DNA from: an uncultured Nocardioides sp.
GTDB lineage: Bacteria > Actinomycetota > Actinomycetes > Propionibacteriales > Nocardioidaceae
DNA: 35,838 nucleotides
Assembly (NCBI RefSeq): GCF_902805925.1
Contig: NZ_CADCUP010000034.1
Location: 14,021-49,858, forward strand
Direction of reading: 5' to 3'
Below, piece by piece: positions 6,477-14,993 of this stretch; position 1 is the stretch's first letter; every line of letters begins with the position of its first letter. The notes under the pieces are model-generated. The model saw only the letters and a program-made list of their open reading frames with translations, did not search any database and was not told where the DNA came from. The translations under genes were made by a program, and so were the position numbers.

Positions 6477-7103
6477 CTACTTCGACTCGGCCTCGGCGTC
6501 GTCGTCGCCCTCGGCCGGGGCAGCCTCGACCTCGGCGTCGCCCTCGGCCGGAGCAACCTCGGCGTCGGCGACCTCGGCCGGAGCAACCTCGGCGTCGGCG
6601 ACCTCGACCTCGGTGGCCTCGACCTCGGCGGTCTCGGCGCCCTCGACCTCGGTCGCCTCGGTGTCGACCGGCTCCTCCTCCACCACGGCCGGGGCCGGCG
6701 GCGCGGCGGCCGTCGTCCTCTTCGACGACGCGGCCTTCGGCGAGTAGGCCTCGGTCACCAGCTCGATCACGGCCATCGGCGCGTTGTCGCCCTTGCGGGG
6801 GCCGATCTTCGTGATGCGGGTGTAGCCACCCGGACGCTCGGAGAAGGTCGGCGCGATGTCGACGAACAGGGCGTGCACGACCGACTTGTCGTGGATGGTC
6901 TTGAGGACCTCACGACGGTTGTGCAGGTCGCCCTTCTTGGCCTTGGTGATGAGCTTCTCGGCGTAGGGACGCAGCAGTCGCGCCTTGGCCTCGGTGGTGG
7001 TGATGCGGCCGTGCTCGAACAGCGCCGTCGCCAGGTTCGACAGGATCAGGCGCTGGTGGGCCGGGCTGCCGCCGAGACGGGCACCCTTCTTGGGAGTGGG
7101 CAT
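6477..7103 (-). CDS. rplQ: 50S ribosomal protein bL17 with acidic C-terminal tail
   Basis: The protein has 208 residues, against about 120-130 for a plain bL17. The core, residues 1-118, is clear from its start [36 protein letters not shown] and the end [13 protein letters not shown]. From about residue 122 the protein becomes a low-complexity tail of Ala, Glu, Val and Asp ([13 protein letters not shown] repeats) ending DDDAEAESK. Actinobacterial bL17 proteins are often extended, so the tail is not by itself anomalous, but part of it comes from a recent 30-bp tandem duplication. It is the last gene of the superoperon, 78 bases after rpoA, and is followed by a strong hairpin. Confidence 0.96.
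   Translation of the reverse strand: MPTPKKGARLGGSPAHQRLILSNLATALFEHGRITTTEAKARLLRPYAEKLITKAKKGDLHNRREVLKTIHDKSVVHALFVDIAPTFSERPGGYTRITKIGPRKGDNAPMAVIELVTEAYSPKAASSKRTTAAAPPAPAVVEEEPVDTEATEVEGAETAEVEATEVEVADAEVAPAEVADAEVAPAEGDAEVEAAPAEGDDDAEAESK
6544..6603 (-). repeat. Two perfect 30-bp tandem repeats in the rplQ tail
   Basis: Bases 6544-6573 and 6574-6603 are identical 30-mers. Each encodes ten residues of the acidic tail (the unit [10 protein letters not shown] in one phase). The exact identity at nucleotide level suggests a recent in-frame duplication and a copy number that could vary between strains. Confidence 0.85.
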
Positions 7104-7181
7104 CTGCTTCTCTCATTTCTCCCGGGCCGTGTCAGGTACCCGGATAGACGACCGGCGGGCGCCGGTCGATTTGGGTGGGTG

Positions 7182-8198
7182 TCAGTACTGCTCGTCCTCG
7201 ACGAACGCGTCGTCGTCGTCGTCGCCGTACGCCGCGAGGGCGGCGTGCGGGTCGAAGCCGGGCGCGCTGTCCTTGAGCGAGAGCCCCATCTCGACCAGCT
7301 TCGCCTTGACCTCGTCGATCGACTTGGCGCCGAAGTTGCGGATGTCGAGCAGGTCCTGCTCCGAGCGCGAGATCAGCTCACCCACGGTGTGGATGCCCTC
7401 GCGCTTGAGGCAGTTGTAGGAGCGGACGGTGAGCTGCAGCTCCTCGACCGGCAGGGCGAGGTCGGCGGCGAGCTGCTCGTCGACGGGCGAGGGACCGATG
7501 TCGATGCCCTCGGCCTCCACGTTGAGCTCACGGGCCAGGCCGAACAGCTCGACGAGGGTCTTGCCGGCCGAGGCGATCGCGTCGCGGGGACGGATCGACG
7601 GCTTGGTCTCCACGTCGATGACCAGCTTGTCGAAGTCGGTGCGCTGCTCGACACGGGTGGCCTCGACCTTGTAGGTCACCTTCAGGACGGGGCTGTAGAT
7701 CGAGTCGACCGGCATCCGGCCGATCTCGTTGTCCATGCCCTTGTTCTGGACCGAGGAGACGTAGCCGCGGCCGCGCTCGACGACCAGCTCCATCTCGAGC
7801 TTGCCCGTCTCGGACAGGGTGGCGATCTTCAGGTCGGGGTTGTGCACCTCGACACCGGCGGGCGGCGCGATGTCGGCGGCGGTGACGTCACCGGCACCCG
7901 ACTTGCGCAGGTACATCGTGACGGGCTCGTCGTGCTCGGAGGAGACGACGAGGCTCTTGAGGTTGAGGATGATCTCGGTGACGTCCTCGGTGACGCCCTC
8001 GATGGTCGAGAACTCGTGGAGGACGGAGTCGACCTTGATGCTCGTGACCGAGGCACCGGGGATCGAGGACAGGAGCGTACGACGCAGGGAGTTGCCGAGC
8101 GTGTAGCCGAAGCCCGGCTCGAGCGGCTCGATCACGAAGCGTGAGCGGAACTCCTCGACGGTCTCTTCCGACAGCGTGGGGCGCTGAGCGATAAGCAC
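7182..8198 (-). CDS. rpoA: DNA-directed RNA polymerase subunit alpha
   Basis: The 338-residue alpha subunit dimerises to nucleate core RNA polymerase and contacts UP elements and activators through its C-terminal domain. The N-terminal domain begins LIAQRPTL and includes [26 protein letters not shown]. The alpha-CTD is recognisable from [20 protein letters not shown] to [20 protein letters not shown] chose the GTG at 8196-8198 because GGAAGGAAAG precedes it at a proper distance and LIAQRPTL is the family N-terminus; a start 24 bases upstream would hide that site. The tail ends in an acidic DDDDD stretch. It lies between rpsD and rplQ as usual. Confidence 0.97.
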   Translation of the reverse strand: MLIAQRPTLSEETVEEFRSRFVIEPLEPGFGYTLGNSLRRTLLSSIPGASVTSIKVDSVLHEFSTIEGVTEDVTEIILNLKSLVVSSEHDEPVTMYLRKSGAGDVTAADIAPPAGVEVHNPDLKIATLSETGKLEMELVVERGRGYVSSVQNKGMDNEIGRMPVDSIYSPVLKVTYKVEATRVEQRTDFDKLVIDVETKPSIRPRDAIASAGKTLVELFGLARELNVEAEGIDIGPSPVDEQLAADLALPVEELQLTVRSYNCLKREGIHTVGELISRSEQDLLDIRNFGAKSIDEVKAKLVEMGLSLKDSAPGFDPHAALAAYGDDDDDAFVEDEQY

Positions 8199-8272
8199 TG
8201 ATTCTTTCCTTCCCGGGCCCATCCGCTATATGACGGACCCGAACTGCGGTGATGGAGAAGGGTGTGAGTAGG

Positions 8273-8300
8273 CCCGGTGCCCGCCGGAGCGGGCACCGGG
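8273..8300 (-). other. 12-bp hairpin between rpsD and rpoA
   Basis: CCCGGTGCCCGC (8273-8284) and GCGGGCACCGGG (8289-8300) form a perfect 12-bp stem with a CGGA loop, starting 6 bases after the rpsD stop on the minus strand. No T-run follows. It may be a partial terminator, an attenuator setting the ribosomal protein to RNA polymerase ratio, or an mRNA-stabilising end. The 108-base spacer contains nothing else I can name except the rpoA ribosome-binding site. Confidence 0.55.
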
Positions 8301-8306
8301 ACCGGA

Positions 8307-8915
8307 TTACTTCTTGGAGTAGTACTCGACGATCAGCTGCTCCTGGACCGGCACGTCGATCTGTGCCCGGACCGGGACCTGGTGCACGAGGATGCGCATC
8401 CGGGTGGGGATGGCCTCGAGCCACGCCGGGACGTGCCGCTCGCCGTGGGTCTCGCGAGCCACGATGAACGGCGTCATCTCCAACGACTTCTCCCGGACGT
8501 CGATGACGTCGTGGGCGCTCACCTGGAACGAGGGGATGTCGACCTTGCGGCCGTTGACGAGGAGGTGTCCGTGCACGACGAGCTGGCGGGCGTGGCGGCG
8601 CGTGCGGGCGAACCCGGCACGGTAGACCACGTTGTCGAGACGGCACTCGAGCATCTGCAGCAGGTTGTCACCCGTCTTGCCCGAACGGCGCGACGCCTCG
8701 ACGTAGTACTTGTAGAACTGCTTCTCCAGGATGCCGTAGGAGAAGCGCGCCTTCTGCTTCTCGCGCAGCTGGAGGAGGTACTCGCTCTCCTTGATGCGGC
8801 CGCGGCCGTGCTGGCCGGGCGGGTAGGGGCGACGCTCGAACGCCTGGTCGCCACCCACGAGGTCGACACCGAGACGGCGCGACTTCTTGGTCATGGGGCC
8901 GGTGTAGCGGGCCAT
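8307..8915 (-). CDS. rpsD: 30S ribosomal protein uS4
   Basis: The 202-residue protein is a primary 16S rRNA binder. It starts MARYTGPMTKKSRRLGVDL and has the typical YPPGQHGRGR, REKQKARFSYGILEKQF and the S4 RNA-binding domain RLDNVVYRAGFARTRRHARQ. The N-terminal region lacks the four-cysteine zinc knuckle, so this is the zinc-free (C-) form. It is 30 bases downstream of rpsK. In E. coli uS4 represses the alpha operon translationally; no matching pseudoknot can be claimed here. Confidence 0.97.
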   Translation of the reverse strand: MARYTGPMTKKSRRLGVDLVGGDQAFERRPYPPGQHGRGRIKESEYLLQLREKQKARFSYGILEKQFYKYYVEASRRSGKTGDNLLQMLECRLDNVVYRAGFARTRRHARQLVVHGHLLVNGRKVDIPSFQVSAHDVIDVREKSLEMTPFIVARETHGERHVPAWLEAIPTRMRILVHQVPVRAQIDVPVQEQLIVEYYSKK

Positions 8916-8945
8916 GTCAGTCTCTCCTTGGGTCTCTGGTCGGGG

Positions 8946-9341
8946 TCAGACGCGGCGGCGCTTGGGCGGCCGGCATCCGTTGTGCGGGGCGGGGGTGACG
9001 TCCTGGATGGTGCCGACCTCGAGGCCGATGGCACCCAGCGAGCGGATCGCCGTCTCGCGGCCCGATCCGGGGCCCTTCACGAAGACGTCGATCTTCTTCA
9101 TCCCGTGCTCCTGCGCCCGACGACCAGCAGCCTCGGCCGCCATCTGCGCGGCGAACGGCGTGGACTTGCGCGAGCCCTTGAAGCCGACGGTGCCGGCGGA
9201 GGCCCAGGCGATGACCGCGCCGGTGGGGTCGGTGATCGTGACGATGGTGTTGTTGAACGTGCTCTTGATGTGGGCTTCGCCCTGAGCGACGTTCTTCTTC
9301 TCCTTGCGGCGCACCTTGGTGGTGCGGCTCTTGGGAGGCAT
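8946..9341 (-). CDS. rpsK: 30S ribosomal protein uS11
   Basis: The 131-residue platform protein of the small subunit. Diagnostic segments are [51 protein letters not shown] and the basic end [15 protein letters not shown]. Length is normal. It follows rpsM by 65 bases and precedes rpsD by 30, as in the standard alpha operon. The minus strand shows AGGAG shortly before the ATG. Confidence 0.97.
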   Translation of the reverse strand: MPPKSRTTKVRRKEKKNVAQGEAHIKSTFNNTIVTITDPTGAVIAWASAGTVGFKGSRKSTPFAAQMAAEAAGRRAQEHGMKKIDVFVKGPGSGRETAIRSLGAIGLEVGTIQDVTPAPHNGCRPPKRRRV

Positions 9342-9406
9342 TCAGTAACTCCTGGAGGTAGCTGGTCGGGGGGAGATCGAGGTGGAGGCGGTGGCGCGCG
9401 GGCGCG

Positions 9407-9781
9407 TCACTTCGCCTTCTTCTTGCCGGCGACGGTGCGCTTGGGACCCTTGCGGGTGCGAGCGTTGGTCTTGGTGCGCTGGCCGCGGACCGGGAGGCCC
9501 ATGCGGTGGCGGCGACCCTGGTAGCTGCCGATCTCGATCTTGCGGCGGATGTCTGCCTGGACCTCGCGACGGAGGTCACCCTCGATCTTGAAGTTGGACT
9601 CGATCTCGTCGCGGAGCTTGACCAGCTCGTCGTCACCCAGCGTGTGGACGCGCGCGTTCGGGTCGACCCCGGTGGCGGCGAGCAGCTGCTGGGCGCGGGT
9701 ACGGCCGATGCCGTAGATGTAGGTGAGTGCGATCTCGATGCGCTTGTCGCGCGGGAGGTCCACACCAACGAGGCGTGCCAT
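9407..9781 (-). CDS. rpsM: 30S ribosomal protein uS13
   Basis: The 124-residue protein of the 30S head touches P-site tRNA and 50S bridge B1. It starts [21 protein letters not shown], has [12 protein letters not shown] and [19 protein letters not shown], and ends in a Lys-rich tail GKKKAK. AAGGAAA precedes the ATG at 9779-9781. Its upstream spacer to rpmJ is unusually long (276 bases) and filled partly by a triplicated repeat. Confidence 0.97.
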   Translation of the reverse strand: MARLVGVDLPRDKRIEIALTYIYGIGRTRAQQLLAATGVDPNARVHTLGDDELVKLRDEIESNFKIEGDLRREVQADIRRKIEIGSYQGRRHRMGLPVRGQRTKTNARTRKGPKRTVAGKKKAK

Positions 9782-9934
9782 GTGGCGTTTCCTTGTCTGT
9801 CTGCACAGCGGTTTCGGTTCGTGTCGCGCCCCGTACCGCCTCGGTCGGGCCCCGGCCGCTGCTCCGGAGGTGGTTCGCCCGGCGGCTGCCGGGCTAGCGA
9901 TCACGTTGTGTGGTGTTCAGTTGTGTTGCTGCTG

Positions 9935-10058
9935 CTCGGTGGTCGAGTGCCCGTGAGGCACGAGCGGGCGTATCTCGGTGGTCGAGTGCCCGCGAGGCAC
10001 GAGCGGGTGTATCTCGGTGGTCGAGTGCCCGCGAGGCACGAGCGGGTGTATCGAGACC
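9935..10058. repeat. Three tandem copies of a 39-bp palindromic element in the rpmJ-rpsM spacer
   Basis: Copies occupy 9935-9973, 9974-10012 and 10013-10051, then a terminal CGAGACC completes the element at 10058, the last base of the rpmJ stop. Copies 2 and 3 are identical; copy 1 differs at two positions. Each contains GGTGGTCGAG, an internal GTGCC-CGCGA-GGCAC palindrome and TATC. With the CGAGACC end the unit looks like an inverted-repeat (REP/MITE-like) element. There is no transposase and no unique spacers, so it is not a CRISPR. The rest of the 9782-10057 spacer holds a 7-bp hairpin (9877-9894) and the rpsM ribosome-binding site. Confidence 0.85.
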
Positions 10059-10171
10059 TAGCCCTGGCGCTGCTTGTGACGCGGGTTCTCACAGATGACC
10101 ATGACGCGGCCGTGGCGACGGATGACCTTGCACTTGTCGCAGATCGGCTTGACGCTGGGGTTGACCTTCAC
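10058..10171 (-). CDS. rpmJ: 50S ribosomal protein bL36
   Basis: A 37-residue protein read from GTG 10169-10171 to TAG 10058-10060: it begins [19 protein letters not shown] and ends [11 protein letters not shown]. The CDKC pair, the later Cys27 and His32 form the zinc ribbon of the zinc-containing (C+) bL36. It lies 26 bases after infA, the normal order infA-rpmJ-rpsM. The stop codon abuts the 39-bp repeat array exactly, sharing its last base, which suggests the repeat was inserted or expanded at the 3' end of this gene. Confidence 0.95.
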   Translation of the reverse strand: MKVNPSVKPICDKCKVIRRHGRVMVICENPRHKQRQG

Positions 10172-10197
10172 GGGGGAGGCCTTTCTCGAGTGGCTGG

Positions 10198-10419
10198 CTA
10201 CTTGTAGCGGTAGACGATGCGACCCCGGGTGAGGTCGTACGGCGAGAGCTCCACCACCACGCGGTCCTCGGGGAGGATCCGGATGTAGTGCTGGCGCATC
10301 TTGCCGCTGATGTGGGCGAGCACCTTGTGTCCGTTGGTCAGCTCGACCCGGAACATGGCGTTGGGAAGGGCCTCCACGACGGTGCCCTCGATCTCGATCA
10401 CGCCTTCTTTCTTCGGCAT
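10198..10419 (-). CDS. infA: Translation initiation factor IF-1
   Basis: The 73-residue OB-fold protein binds the 30S A site during initiation. It starts [20 protein letters not shown] and contains [20 protein letters not shown] and [18 protein letters not shown], all diagnostic. Length is the family norm. TGGAGGAC directly precedes the ATG, a close Shine-Dalgarno. It heads the downstream half of the superoperon after a 391-base break from terC, so it probably has its own promoter. Confidence 0.97.
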   Translation of the reverse strand: MPKKEGVIEIEGTVVEALPNAMFRVELTNGHKVLAHISGKMRQHYIRILPEDRVVVELSPYDLTRGRIVYRYK

Positions 10420-10580
10420 GTCCTCCACAATCTTCGTGCGTTGTCTACCGTGTGCGTACCGGCGGACGGCGTCCGTCGGGTGGCCCGGGAACCTCCCGGT
10501 CGCAAGCGACCGGTGGACCTCGTGGAGCGGTCCGGGTGCCCCACCCGGGCACGCGAGCGACCGGCTCGAGGAGCAGGTGT

Positions 10581-10621
10581 TCGGTGGTCCGGGCAGCCGC
10601 GAGGCACCACGAGACGCGACC
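10581..10621. repeat. Degenerate copy of the GGTGGTC intergenic element
   Basis: The segment shares TCGGTGGTC, CGCGAGGCAC and a GAGAC-like end in the same order as the 39-bp unit at 9935-10058, with substitutions between. It looks like a decayed member of the same family; the similarity was judged by eye. Confidence 0.45.
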
Positions 10622-10640
10622 CACGTTGGGCCGACACGCA

Positions 10641-10670
10641 AGTCTAGGCGGGGCGGCGGAGAAACCCTAA
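10641..10670 (-). promoter_or_regulatory. Candidate infA promoter
   Basis: On the minus strand TAGACT (10641-10646) matches TANNNT and is preceded at 18 bases by TTAGGG (10665-10670), a weak -35. It would transcribe a long leader into infA-rpmJ-rpsM-rpsK-rpsD-rpoA-rplQ, needed because terC separates this part from the spc genes. Confidence 0.35.
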
Positions 10671-10760
10671 TCGCCCGCGGGCGGCCGCCGGCGCCTGATC
10701 TCGGGCTCGACGGCGCAGGAAGCCGGGCCGGAGGTGCTCCTCCAGCGCGCCGACGACTCC

Positions 10761-10795
10761 CCGGTCCGGCTCAGGCCTGCGCCTGAGCCGACCGG
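10761..10795 (-). terminator. Likely terC terminator hairpin
   Basis: GGCTCAGGC (10768-10776) and GCCTGAGCC (10781-10789) form a perfect 9-bp stem with a CTGC loop. The stem continues outward with CCGGT/ACCGG after a one-base bulge. It lies 15 bases past the terC stop on the minus strand. There is no T-run, so termination efficiency is uncertain. Confidence 0.6.
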
Positions 10796-10810
10796 TGGAG
10801 CGCGGGTCGC

Positions 10811-11845
10811 TCAGTCGTCGTGGAAGTCGCGGCGGGGTCCGGTGGCCGCGTCCTGCTCCTTGGCCGTCATGCGGTTGGCGGCCCACAGCGAGAGCACAGC
10901 GGTGATCACCAGGGTCGCCAGGATGACGACGAGCGAGAGCCAGATCGGGATCTCGAGCCAGGCGTAGTCGAGGTGCTCGCCGCCGTTGATGAACGGCAGC
11001 TCGTTCTCGTGCAGCGCGTGGAAGAACAGCTTGACGCCGATGAAGGCCAGCAGGAACGCCAGCCCGTAGGACAGGTAGATCAGGCGCTGCAGCAGGCCGC
11101 CGATCAGGAAGTACAGCTGGCGCAGGCCCATCAGCGCGAAGATGTTGGCCGTCAGCACCAGGTAGGGCTCCTTGGTGATGCCGAAGATCGCCGGGATCGA
11201 GTCCAGGGCGAAGAGCAGGTCGGTCGTGCCGAGGGTGACGATCACGATGAACAGCGGCGTGATCATCCGCTTGGCGTTGCCGTCTCGCACGAACAGGCTC
11301 TTGCCGTGCCACTCCGAGGTGGCCGAGAAGCGACGCTCGATGAGGGCGACGAGCTTGTTCTCCTCGAACTCGTCCTCATCCTCGTCCTCCGCGCCCTCCT
11401 TGGCCAGCTTGACGGCGGTGTAGACCAGGAAGAGGCCGAAGAGGTAGAACACCCAGCTGAAGTTGCTGATCGCCGCGGCACCGACGGCGATGAAGATCGC
11501 CCGCATCACCAGGGCCATCACGATGCCGATCATCAGGGCGTACTGCTGCAGCTCGCGCGGCACGGCGAACTTGCTCATGATGATGATGAAGATGAAGAGG
11601 TTGTCGATGGAGAGCGAGTACTCCACCAGCCAGCCGGAGTAGAACTCCAGCGCGTAGGTCCCGCCGGAGCTGTACCAGACACCGAGACCGAAGAGGACTG
11701 CGAGACCGACGTAGATGGACAGGTACGTCGAGCACTCCTTCATGCTCGGCTCGTGGGGCCGTCGGCCGACCACCGCCAGGTCGAAGGTGAAGATTGCGAC
11801 GGTCACGACGCCGGTGGCGATCCAGACCCAGATGGGTATGTCCAC
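10811..11845 (-). CDS. TerC-family integral membrane protein, probable Mn2+ exporter
   Basis: The 344-residue polytopic membrane protein has two acidic transmembrane motifs, EYSLSIDNLF (75-84) and TTDLLFALDSIPAI (207-220), whose Asp residues are thought to coordinate metal in the TerC/Alx/MeeF family. A strongly acidic cytoplasmic loop, AEDEDEDEFEEN, lies near 152-163. The family has been linked to tellurite resistance and, more firmly, to Mn2+ efflux that metallates exported proteins. An upstream yybP-ykoY-type riboswitch supports manganese. The GTG start at 11843-11845 follows GAGGAG by 7 bases. It sits alone between map and infA, with its own promoter and a hairpin at its end. Confidence 0.9.
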   Translation of the reverse strand: MDIPIWVWIATGVVTVAIFTFDLAVVGRRPHEPSMKECSTYLSIYVGLAVLFGLGVWYSSGGTYALEFYSGWLVEYSLSIDNLFIFIIIMSKFAVPRELQQYALMIGIVMALVMRAIFIAVGAAAISNFSWVFYLFGLFLVYTAVKLAKEGAEDEDEDEFEENKLVALIERRFSATSEWHGKSLFVRDGNAKRMITPLFIVIVTLGTTDLLFALDSIPAIFGITKEPYLVLTANIFALMGLRQLYFLIGGLLQRLIYLSYGLAFLLAFIGVKLFFHALHENELPFINGGEHLDYAWLEIPIWLSLVVILATLVITAVLSLWAANRMTAKEQDAATGPRRDFHDD

Positions 11846-11853
11846 GGAAGTTG

Positions 11854-11864
11854 CTCCTCAGGAG
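11854..11864 (-). promoter_or_regulatory. Self-complementary terC ribosome-binding site
   Basis: The minus strand reads CTCCTGAGGAG here. The GAGGAG Shine-Dalgarno can pair with the CTCC just before it (4 bp, TGA loop). This could act as the expression platform of the riboswitch at 11910-12023 by hiding or freeing the site; that coupling is inferred. Confidence 0.4.
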
Positions 11865-11909
11865 GGAAAAGGTGCCGGCGCGCGGTGCGCTGACCGATGC
11901 TCGATGCTC

Positions 11910-12023
11910 CGGAGGTCTCTTCCGCTCGGCCACGCGGCTGCGTGCGAGCCGATGGCACCGGGCTTGGACCCATCGGTCCGCGCCGTACTGACGACACCAT
12001 CGCGACGGGAATACTCCCCTCCT
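11910..12023 (-). promoter_or_regulatory. yybP-ykoY-type manganese riboswitch upstream of terC
   Basis: On the minus strand, in order, are AGGAGGGGAGTA (from 12023), the conserved GGGGAGUA-like L1 segment at 12012-12019; GTCGTCAGTACGG (11983-11995); and AGAGACCTCC (11911-11920), the conserved L3-like GAGACC. The closing P1 helix forms between GGAGG (12018-12022) and CCTCC (11911-11915). These elements and their spacing match the Mn2+-sensing family known to control mntP, yybP and terC-like exporters. About 65 bases separate the aptamer from the terC start. High Mn2+ would be expected to raise expression. Confidence 0.8.
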
Positions 12024-12033
12024 GATGTGACCA

Positions 12034-12062
12034 TGCTTACACAGACAGGGCCGCTGGGCCAA
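12034..12062 (-). promoter_or_regulatory. Candidate terC promoter
   Basis: Minus-strand TTGGCC (12057-12062) and TAAGCA (12034-12039) are separated by 17 bases and lie just ahead of the riboswitch aptamer and after the map stop codon. Position and spacing are good, while both hexamers are imperfect. Confidence 0.5.
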
Positions 12063-12087
12063 CCGCGACCGCCGGGCGGGACAGCGT

Positions 12088-12906
12088 TCAGCGACCGCCG
12101 AACGGCACGCCGAGCTCCCCGAGCCGCTGCTCGCCGCCGTCGAGGGCGGTGAGCACCCACGCGCCTCGGGGCGTGAGGGTGAAGGTGTGCTCGAAGTGGG
12201 CGGCCCACGAGCCGTCCGCGGTGACGACGGTCCAGTCGTCGTCGAGGACCTCGCTGTCGTGGGTGCCGAGGGTGATCATCGGCTCGACCGCCAGCGCCAG
12301 GCCCTCCACGAGCCTGGGCCCCTTGCCGGGGCGGCCGTAGTTGGGGACGTTCGGCGGCTGGTGCATCTCCGAGCCGATGCCGTGCCCGACGTAGTCCTCG
12401 AGGATGCCGTAGGAGCCGGCGCCGCGGACGTGCTGCTCGATGGCGCAGGAGATGTCGGTGACCCGGCCCCCGAGCCGGGCGGCGGCGATGCCGCGCCACA
12501 TCGACTCCTCGGTGACCTGCATCAGGGCCGTCGCCTCGGGCCGCACCTCCCCGACCGGCACCGTGACGGCGGCGTCGCCGTGCCAGCCCTCGACGATGGC
12601 GCCGCAGTCGAGGGAGACGAGGTCTCCCTCGGCCAGCGCCCGGTCGCCCGGGATGCCGTGCACGACCTCCTCGTTGACCGAGGCGCAGATCGACCCGGTG
12701 AACCCGTGGTAGCCCAGGAAGGACGGTGTGCCGCCGCCGCTGCGGATGGCGTCCTCGGCGATCGCGTCGAGCTCACCGGTGGTGACGCCCGGACGGACCG
12801 AGGAGCGCAGCAGCTCCAGCGTGCGCCCCACCACGAGGCCGGCGCGACGCATCTGGTCGACCTGCTCGGGGGTCTTGATCTGGATGCCGCGGTCGCGCAG
12901 GCCCAT
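12088..12906 (-). CDS. map: Methionine aminopeptidase, type I
   Basis: The enzyme removes N-terminal Met from nascent proteins. The 272-residue protein has the pita-bread fold ligands in order: Asp100 (SLDCG), Asp111 (HGDAA), His175 (GHGIG), Glu208 (VEPM) and Glu239 (FEHTF), plus catalytic His83 in VVHGIPG. All five metal ligands are present. It follows adk by 11 bases in the usual secY-adk-map order. In many actinobacteria infA comes next; here terC intervenes. Confidence 0.96.
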   Translation of the reverse strand: MGLRDRGIQIKTPEQVDQMRRAGLVVGRTLELLRSSVRPGVTTGELDAIAEDAIRSGGGTPSFLGYHGFTGSICASVNEEVVHGIPGDRALAEGDLVSLDCGAIVEGWHGDAAVTVPVGEVRPEATALMQVTEESMWRGIAAARLGGRVTDISCAIEQHVRGAGSYGILEDYVGHGIGSEMHQPPNVPNYGRPGKGPRLVEGLALAVEPMITLGTHDSEVLDDDWTVVTADGSWAAHFEHTFTLTPRGAWVLTALDGGEQRLGELGVPFGGR

Positions 12907-12917
12907 GTGGTCGTCCC

Positions 12918-13492
12918 TCAGCTCTGGGGTACGACGTCCAGCGCCTCGAAGATGCGCTCGGTGACCTGGTCGACCTCGCCCATCCCGTCGATCTCGACGA
13001 TGAGCCCACGACGGCGGTAGACCTCGATGAGGGGCTCGGTCTGCTCGACGTACAGCTCCTGCCGCCGGCGGATGACGTCCTCGGTGTCGTCGGCCCGGCC
13101 CTCGAGCTCGGCGCGGCCGAGCAGCCGCTGCACGATCTCGTCCTGGTCGACGGTCAGCACCACCACGGCGTCCAGGACGTGGCCGGTGAACGCGATCATC
13201 CCGTCGAGCTCCTCGACCTGCGCGAGGGTCCGGGGGTAGCCGTCGAGCAGGAAGCCGGGGTCGGCGTCCTTCTCGTCGATCCGGTTGCGGACCATCATGT
13301 TGGTGATCTTGTCCGGGACGTACTCCCCGGAGTCCATGTAGCGCTGTGCCTCCACGCCGAGCGCAGTGCCTGCCGAGACGTTGGCGCGGAAGATGTCGCC
13401 GGTGGAGATGGCGGGGATGCCGAAGTGCTCGGCGATGAACCGCGCCTGGGTGCCCTTGCCGGCCCCGGGCGGGCCCATGATGATCAGGCGCA

Positions 13493-13493
<1 letters not shown>
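12918..13493 (-). CDS. adk: Adenylate kinase
   Basis: Adenylate kinase interconverts ATP + AMP and 2 ADP. The 191-residue protein begins MRLIIMGPPGAGKGTQ with the P-loop GPPGAGKGT at 7-15, has STGDIFRAN for AMP binding, DGYPRT, and RRRQELYVEQTEPLIEVY. The LID is of the short type, with no zinc-binding cysteines, as is usual in actinobacteria. Its ATG shares one base with the secY stop (13493), so translation is coupled to secY. Confidence 0.96.
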
Positions 13494-14788
<1,295 letters not shown>

Positions 14789-14814
14789 TGGATCCTCTTT
14801 CTGATGGGGTCCGT

Positions 14815-14836
14815 GGTCTCGAGGAGCTCGACCACC
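14815..14836. repeat. Short copy of the GGTGGTCGAG/CGAGACC element before secY
   Basis: On the minus strand GGTGGTCGAG, 3 central bases and CTCGAGACC bring the two ends of the intergenic element together without the middle. It lies 27 bases before the secY start and can fold into a hairpin near its ribosome-binding site. Confidence 0.5.
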
Positions 14837-14890
14837 GGGGGGTCCGCACCGGCCCGTCGGGGACGACGGGCTGGCGTACGGGCCCGGGGA

Positions 14891-14896
14891 AGCCTA
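14891..14896 (-). promoter_or_regulatory. Candidate -10 box for secY-adk-map
   Basis: Minus-strand TAGGCT matches TANNNT, about 100 bases before the secY start in the 205-base rplO-secY spacer. No good -35 hexamer is seen. Apart from this and the short repeat, the spacer holds nothing I can name. Confidence 0.3.
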
Positions 14897-14993
14897 ACAG
14901 GCAGCGACGCGTCCCCAGCCATGCAGCACGGGGCCCGGCCTGCCGCGATCACTCACGACGGGACGGGCCCCGTACCGATGTCCGACGGCGGCC

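Larger units (their letters stand above)
10420..10810 (-). other. 391-base spacer: terC 3' end and infA leader with alternative hairpins
   Basis: No gene is seen. Reading towards infA, the spacer holds the terC hairpin (10761-10795), a candidate -10 (10641-10646), a degenerate copy of the GGTGGTC element (10581-10621) and four hairpins: GTGCCC/GGGCAC (10536-10552), CCGGTCGC/GCGACCGG (10496-10513), CCGGGA/TCCCGG (10485-10499) and CGGAC/GTCCG (10463-10475). The second and third share bases 10496-10499, so they cannot form together. If transcription starts near 10635 the infA mRNA has a structured leader of about 215 bases. Confidence 0.5.

Noticed and set aside
6471..8144. Plus-strand open frame of about 557 codons across rplQ and rpoA
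   Set aside because: Antisense shadow of two unmistakable genes; the composition is Leu/Asp/Val-rich as expected from the reversed codon pattern.
9935..10058. CRISPR array
   Set aside because: The repeats are directly adjacent with no unique spacers, and no cas genes are nearby.
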